The notes under the pieces: generated by a model | Databases searched by the model: none | Seen by the model: the letters and a program-made list of their open reading frames with translations, nothing else | What the model was told of the DNA's origin: nothing | Shown here: positions 7,297 through 10,060 of the stretch, piece after piece | How positions within the stretch are numbered: the stretch's first letter is position 1 | Layout of the letters: each line of letters begins with the position of its first letter | Program-made: the position numbers and the translations under genes | From: Alphaproteobacteria bacterium UBA6544 | GTDB lineage: Bacteria; Pseudomonadota; Alphaproteobacteria; UBA8366 | Direction: 5' to 3' | Assembly (NCBI GenBank): GCA_002434595.1 | Contig: DJKK01000270.1 | Coordinates: forward strand, 1-10,060 | DNA length: 10,060 bases

Positions 7297-8121
7297 ATGA
7301 ATCTTGAATTGGATGGAAAGACGGTTTTGTTAACAGGTGCCAGTAAAGGCATCGGTTACGCTGCCGCTCGCCTTTTTGCACAAGAAGGGGCGATCGTTGT
7401 TTTGGCCGCACGACGCGAAGACGAGCTAAACGCCGCGAGGGACGAGATCGCACGGGAGACAGGGGCGACGGTCGAATCGGTTCCCGCGGATGTAACTTTG
7501 CAAGAAGACCTCGATCGTCTGGCGGCATATATGGACGACTGCTTCGGACGTGTTGATGTCCTCGTCAACAACGCCGGCACAGGAACATATAAGCCGTTTC
7601 TCGAGGTGACGGACGAAGATCTTGAATATGGGATGGCCATTAATTTCTTTGCGCAATTCCGGCTTTCGCAACGGGTTGTACCAATGATGATGAAATCGGG
7701 AGGCGGATCGATCGTCAATGTGTCCGGTCGTACCGCGTATCAATCAGCTCTTCCTCCGGGCTCTACATGCACCGGGCCGGCAAAGGCGGCGGAACTTCGG
7801 TTTACATCCGACCTCGCCGCCGAACTACGGCCTCACGCAATCCGGGTGAATTGCATTGTACCTGGTGTCGTCATAACAGATGAACGTTTCGAAAAATGGG
7901 AGCGCGAGAGCGCCGGAAATGCATACGATGAAACGGAGGCACTGGCGCGACGGGAGAAGATCGTAGCGGAGTTCGGGCCATGGGGTGATGCGGAAGCAGT
8001 CGCGGACGCGATCGTATACCTGGCGTCGCCGCGGGCTGACTACGTCAATGGCGAATCTATTTTAGTTGATGGTGCCAATAAAAATTCATACACCCGTATC
8101 ATCCGAGATTATCAGGATTAA
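7297..8121 (+). CDS. SDR-family oxidoreductase with altered active site (274 aa)
   Basis: This is a classical-length short-chain dehydrogenase/reductase with a Rossmann fold. It has TGASKGIG (residues 13-20) for NAD(P) binding, NNAG at 91-94, the helix asparagine N116, and serine S143 in VNVSG. The active-site lysine is K163 in GPAKAAE. The tyrosine expected four residues earlier (YxxxK) is threonine T159 (STCTGPAK), so the usual Ser-Tyr-Lys set is incomplete. The C-terminus keeps IRVNCIVPGVV and the YVNGESILVDGA end typical of the family, so the fold appears intact. It starts 27 bp after the GMC gene and ends 6 bp before the Ldh2-family gene. It may act on the carbonyl product of its neighbours, by a non-standard mechanism, or have a binding role. 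The ribosome site is weak. Confidence 0.9.
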   Translation: MNLELDGKTVLLTGASKGIGYAAARLFAQEGAIVVLAARREDELNAARDEIARETGATVESVPADVTLQEDLDRLAAYMDDCFGRVDVLVNNAGTGTYKPFLEVTDEDLEYGMAINFFAQFRLSQRVVPMMMKSGGGSIVNVSGRTAYQSALPPGSTCTGPAKAAELRFTSDLAAELRPHAIRVNCIVPGVVITDERFEKWERESAGNAYDETEALARREKIVAEFGPWGDAEAVADAIVYLASPRADYVNGESILVDGANKNSYTRIIRDYQD

Positions 8122-8127
8122 TCACCC

Positions 8128-9132
8128 ATGAAGCTGACCGTCAGCGAAGCCCGGCGCCTTTCCGAACAAACACTCGTGGCCGCCGGATATACCGAAGACG
8201 AAGCCGACCGGATTACCCAACATATTATGGATACCGAGTTGCGCGGCCTCGACTATGGCGGCCTTGCACGCACGCTCAGTGTCTTTGAACGGACAACTAA
8301 ACCAGGCTACGAACGGGCACCCATCGAAGTCGTGCATGAGACACCGCTCTCAGCGCTTGTCGACGGACACAATACGATCGGCTATCTGGTGGCGCGCTAC
8401 GCCTCTGACCTTTGTATCGAGAAAGCCAGCGAGCACGGAATGGCCGTTGTCGGCGCGCGCGATACCTGGCATACTGGAATGCTATCTTTCTTCGCCGAGA
8501 TGGCGGCGGAACGTGACCTCGTTTCGATGATCGCCTCGAATGCAGCGCCAAATACGGCACCATTCGGTGGAACCGAGGGGCGTTTCGGGACAAACCCGAT
8601 TTGCTTCGGCTTTCCGTCGAGCGAAGCGCCGGTGATCTGGGATATCGGTACCTCGAACATCATGCACGGAGAAGCCGTCCTGGCAGAAAGACTGGGCGTG
8701 CCGTTGCCAGACGGTGTTGCCTACGATGCGGCCGGGAATCCTACGACCGACCCGACATCAGCACTCGCCGGGGCCTTCACGGCCTGGGGTGGGCATAAGG
8801 GCTCCGGACTTGCGATCGCCGTGCAGTTACTGGGCACGATGTGCAACGTCGCCCCGATCCCGGAGGGTATGTTCGGTTACGGCTGCCTCTTCGTAATGAT
8901 GCGGTGCGATTTGCTGATGCCGGCGGAGGCGTACAAAGCGAACGTCGCCCATTATGCGTCCGAAGTCCGCAAGACAAGACCAGTCGCGGGGGGTACGCCG
9001 GTCCGCATGCCTTACGATCGTTCTCGGGTGGACCGACACAACAGAATTGAAGCAGATGAGATTGAAATCTCAGACGAGGTCCATGAAAAGTTACTGCGAA
9101 TTGTCCGTACTAATGACCTTCGCCCTACCTAA
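8128..9132 (+). CDS. Malate/L-lactate dehydrogenase family (Ldh2-type) oxidoreductase (334 aa)
   Basis: Members of this NAD(P)-dependent family interconvert 2-hydroxy acids or related compounds with keto acids or imines; examples include ureidoglycolate, 2,3-diketogulonate and delta1-piperideine-2-carboxylate reductases. The N-terminal helical part reads SEARRLSEQTLVAAGYTEDE and MDTELRGLDYGGLAR. The central part has ARDTWHTGMLSFFAEMAAER, with H115 in the place of the catalytic histidine, and then NAAPNTAPFGG, RFGTNPICFGFP and WDIGTSN. The C-terminal half has DAAGNPTTDPTSALAG and WGGHKGSGLAIAVQLLG, all hallmark segments. The length is slightly under the usual 340-360. It follows the SDR gene by 6 bp, with AGG at 8115-8117 inside the end of that gene serving as ribosome site, so translation is probably coupled. 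Substrate specificity cannot be read from the sequence. Confidence 0.92.
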   Translation: MKLTVSEARRLSEQTLVAAGYTEDEADRITQHIMDTELRGLDYGGLARTLSVFERTTKPGYERAPIEVVHETPLSALVDGHNTIGYLVARYASDLCIEKASEHGMAVVGARDTWHTGMLSFFAEMAAERDLVSMIASNAAPNTAPFGGTEGRFGTNPICFGFPSSEAPVIWDIGTSNIMHGEAVLAERLGVPLPDGVAYDAAGNPTTDPTSALAGAFTAWGGHKGSGLAIAVQLLGTMCNVAPIPEGMFGYGCLFVMMRCDLLMPAEAYKANVAHYASEVRKTRPVAGGTPVRMPYDRSRVDRHNRIEADEIEISDEVHEKLLRIVRTNDLRPT

Positions 9133-9560
9133 GTAAAAATAACAAAATCTTTATGGACCTTTATCTCAAGAGGACTGGGCGACAGGCCAGAATCCTCCTA
9201 GCTTTCCGCATATGAGATTATCCGTATATCCTATTCGCGGACGTCCGTCACTTACAACCTCAATGTTGATTGCTGTATGGCCGGATTCCATCGTCTTTGC
9301 GCCAAATACCGCGCTCACTAGGGACGCCTCAATAGAGGCGCCTGGGCTCGCGATATGTTAAAACGCGCCCCCTCCAGGGTTGGAAACAGCTCCACGTGAA
9401 AGAGCGCCCAGCATCTTAATTCGATCTAATCGGCGACAGCACGATAGCATTGACCGCCAAGTATGCTGCATGTAGGCCGTGAAGCACAAACGACAAACGT
9501 CTCGGGCACATAGTTTGCCAATGACCCCGGGTGCCATTTGACCGCCTCCAAGAGTAAGAA
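9133..9560. other. Gene-poor gap between convergent genes; weak hairpins, no recognised gene
   Basis: This separates the plus-strand operon from the minus-strand flavin monooxygenase gene. Two hairpins are visible: GAGGA-CTGG (9170-9178) with CCAG-AA-TCCTC (9187-9197), and CGCCTC (9325-9330) with GAGGCG (9335-9340) around AATA. Neither has a following T-tract, so neither is a confident intrinsic terminator. On the minus strand a frame is open from about 9356 to a TGA at 9167-9165 (HIASPGASIEASLVSAVFGA and onward to GKLGGFWPVAQSS). It has no proper start and no family was recognised. It may be a gene remnant. Confidence 0.4.
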
Positions 9561-10060
9561 TTACTCCGCCGCCATTGCGATCAATTTTGGCGCCGGCAAC
9601 TGGATCGGGTTGATCTCGGCAATCGGCTTGCTGAAATGTTTCTCAACGCGAGGCAAAACTTCGGTCGAAAATGCCTCCATCGAGGACAGCGCCGTCGCGC
9701 TCGATACATCACCGACCTGGAAGTAAATGTTCATATGGCTCGGGCCGTAAAGTTCGATCTCCTCGCAGAGGCGTTCCGCCACGTACTCTGCCCCACCCGC
9801 TAAGATATTACGTTCAACACGATCAAGCGGCGGCTCCCCTTCAAAGCCGACTTCGTCAACCATGTAATCGTCGACCAGGGTCTCCTGACGGCTCCGCAAA
9901 GCTACGGCAATGCGTTGCTGATACCGGGCGCCGTCCACATAGCGTTCGATCTCCGCACGGTCATCGCTCACACAAACGAAGCGAAGCACACCAATCGGGA
10001 TATTTGAGGTATCTTTGCCTTCCGCGGCATAGCACTCTTCGACTTGGGTGCGCAGATCAC
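9561..10060 (-). CDS. LLM-class (luciferase-like) flavin-dependent oxidoreductase, C-terminal 165 residues, cut by window edge
   Basis: The frame is open from the right edge to TAA at 9563-9561. The visible part reads IPIGVLRFVCVSDDRAEIER, then ARYQQRIAVALRSRQE, a GGAEYVAERLCEEIELYGPS segment, HMNIYFQVGDVSS, and FSTEVLPRVEKHFSKP. This order, with G-x-x-E-x-V-A-E-R-L followed by a strand and a final helix with EVLPRVE, is typical of the C-terminal end of bacterial luciferase-like monooxygenases. These use reduced FMN and oxygen to oxidise organic substrates. The GTG codon at 9989 is internal and not the real start; the N-terminal flavin-binding barrel lies outside the window. It is convergent with the GMC-SDR-Ldh2 genes, so it is transcribed separately, but may belong to the same metabolic locus. 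Confidence 0.82.
   Translation of the reverse strand, partial: DLRTQVEECYAAEGKDTSNIPIGVLRFVCVSDDRAEIERYVDGARYQQRIAVALRSRQETLVDDYMVDEVGFEGEPPLDRVERNILAGGAEYVAERLCEEIELYGPSHMNIYFQVGDVSSATALSSMEAFSTEVLPRVEKHFSKPIAEINPIQLPAPKLIAMAAE

Overview
The window reads as chromosomal DNA of a moderately GC-rich alphaproteobacterium. The support is a complete imuA-imuB-dnaE2 order behind a GTTC-N7-GTTC LexA box, the alphaproteobacterial SOS-box form. No tRNA, rRNA, CRISPR array or intact insertion sequence was seen. The genus cannot be named from this sequence.

Left part (1-4339, minus strand): an SOS mutasome operon. The promoter and LexA box lie at 4300-4339. They are followed by imuA (3526-4269), imuB (2076-3608) and dnaE2 (from 2079, running off the left edge after 693 codons). 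The genes are tightly coupled: imuA overlaps imuB by 83 bp, and the imuB stop overlaps the dnaE2 start as ATGA. Near its 3' end imuB carries a 54-bp near-perfect palindrome that is read through in frame. It looks like a mobile palindromic element inserted into a coding gene.

Middle part (4336-5096): decayed sequence. A minus-strand remnant resembles the C-terminal end of a class III nucleotidyl cyclase-type protein and has in-frame stops. A plus-strand remnant is the C-terminal half of a glutathione S-transferase with three in-frame stops.

Right part (5097-9132, plus strand): a set of redox genes. First comes a small YdhR-like putative monooxygenase, then an extremely AT-rich leader (18% GC over 5561-5660) with an 8-bp inverted repeat. 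After it come a GMC-family FAD-dependent alcohol dehydrogenase, an SDR-family protein lacking the usual catalytic tyrosine, and a malate/L-lactate dehydrogenase-family (Ldh2) oxidoreductase. The last three are closely spaced and look like one operon that oxidises an alcohol or hydroxy-acid in steps; the substrate is unknown. A convergent luciferase-like flavin-dependent monooxygenase (minus strand, cut by the right edge) lies beyond a gene-poor gap (9133-9560). The association of these oxidoreductases suggests a catabolic or detoxification locus, but this is inference.
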